A stretch of DNA of 64,000 nt from Paenibacillus eucommiae (GTDB taxonomy: Bacteria > Bacillota > Bacilli > Paenibacillales > NBRC-103111). This document shows, in pieces, positions 63,529 through 64,000 of this stretch. Below the pieces are notes generated by a model. It did not search any database. It was given only the letters and a program-made list of their open reading frames with translations, and was not told where the DNA came from. The DNA is taken from positions 310,001 through 374,000 of the forward strand of contig NZ_JAGGLB010000003.1 of NCBI RefSeq assembly GCF_017874215.1, written 5' to 3'. The first letter of the stretch is position 1; the number at the start of each line of letters is the position of its first letter. Position numbers and translations under genes: made by a program.

Positions 63529-64000
63529 TTATTTAAATGCACCATAACGGCATAATATTTCGATAACTTCTTTGCTTCCTGATGCCTTTTCAGGTATAGG
63601 AGATCCCGCTTGGAGCAGAGCCTCCACAACTGAGGCATGGGATTCATTTCTTTGAGAACGGTGATGGAGGGATCCGTGAATTGCACTGCCCAATGGTGTA
63701 CCCCCATATGCATTTTTCATGGTGAGTGATGCCCCGCTTGCAATTAGAACCTTGACGGTTTCTAAATGGCCAAACCAAGCAGCAATATGCAGCGCTGTTC
63801 CCTCTTCTTTTTTTGTATGACTATCGAAACCCGTCTTCAGCATCAAGCTTACAGCTCCGCTATTATTCATCTCAGCAAATTGGAGGAGCATGAATAGATC
63901 GTGATGAGATAAGGATGTGAGAAGAGCTGGCTCGTTCTTCATCATATCGAGTATTTCGGGTTCATTGGCTGCTGCATACGCACCAAAAAAACTATCTATT
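63529..64000 (-). CDS. Ankyrin-repeat protein, 3' part only
   Basis: The reading frame is open to the right edge, so the N-terminus is outside the window. Ankyrin repeats are clear: FFGAYAAANEPEILDMM (partial), HDLFMLLQFAEMNNSGAVSLML, EGTALHIAAWFGHLETVKVLI and GGTPLGSAIHGS...ASVVEALLQAG. Likely a cytoplasmic protein-protein interaction protein; no partner is indicated. Confidence 0.88.
   Translation of the reverse strand, partial: IDSFFGAYAAANEPEILDMMKNEPALLTSLSHHDLFMLLQFAEMNNSGAVSLMLKTGFDSHTKKEEGTALHIAAWFGHLETVKVLIASGASLTMKNAYGGTPLGSAIHGSLHHRSQRNESHASVVEALLQAGSPIPEKASGSKEVIEILCRYGAFK

Overview
The window looks like chromosome from a spore-forming, SLH-domain-bearing Bacillota of the Paenibacillus type. 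Support comes from two complete ger spore-germinant-receptor operons, an S-layer-homology anchor, strong GGAGG ribosome binding sites, many one- and two-gene regulator/transporter cassettes, and large secreted glycan-active proteins. No rRNA, tRNA, CRISPR array or complete insertion sequence was seen.

0-3.7 kb: the 5' part of a SinI-like anti-repressor gene under a c-di-GMP-I riboswitch, an AlkC-type alkylation-repair gene, a repeat-rich 1 kb gap and an AraC regulator. 3.7-18 kb: a minus-strand glycan-degradation cluster. It holds a GH36-type galactosidase, two paralogous secreted DUF4838 enzymes (one carrying cohesin and dockerin modules), a small SLH-anchored cohesin protein and a Tat-exported beta-helix protein. 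Together they could form a minimal cell-surface cohesin-dockerin system.

18-37 kb: a YolD-like protein, a radical SAM protein, an acidic unknown protein, and two ger operons in gene order A-C-D-B. The ger operons bracket a two-component/ABC-2 transporter operon and a heterodimeric ABC exporter. 37-46 kb: an MDR oxidoreductase, a squalene/phytoene-synthase-like protein, a nitronate monooxygenase, and an MFS/MarR pair with matching operators. They are followed by hflX behind a leader with a short Arg-x-Arg peptide and a terminator, a broken EamA gene, and an EamA/MocR divergent pair.

47-64 kb: an ECF42-type sigma cassette with two DGPF (YCII) proteins, several regulator/enzyme pairs with visible operators, a MurF-like ligase, an ECF sigma factor fused to a large C-terminal domain, two broken genes (alpha/beta hydrolase, YcaQ-like), a MerR/TipA-type regulator without an ordinary start codon, a VOC protein and a partial ankyrin protein.

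A dispersed, same-orientation repeat of about 300 bp with a nested hairpin occurs four times (near 2.0, 46.9, 54.1 and 61.6 kb). Its arms show compensatory changes between copies. One copy is interrupted by a 106-bp MITE-like element with target-site duplication. A second hairpin motif (TTTAACGATG-N5-CATCGTTAAA) is linked to two of the copies. The most notable signals are the hflX leader, the riboswitch-controlled SinI homologue, the cohesin/dockerin/SLH cluster and the structured repeat family.
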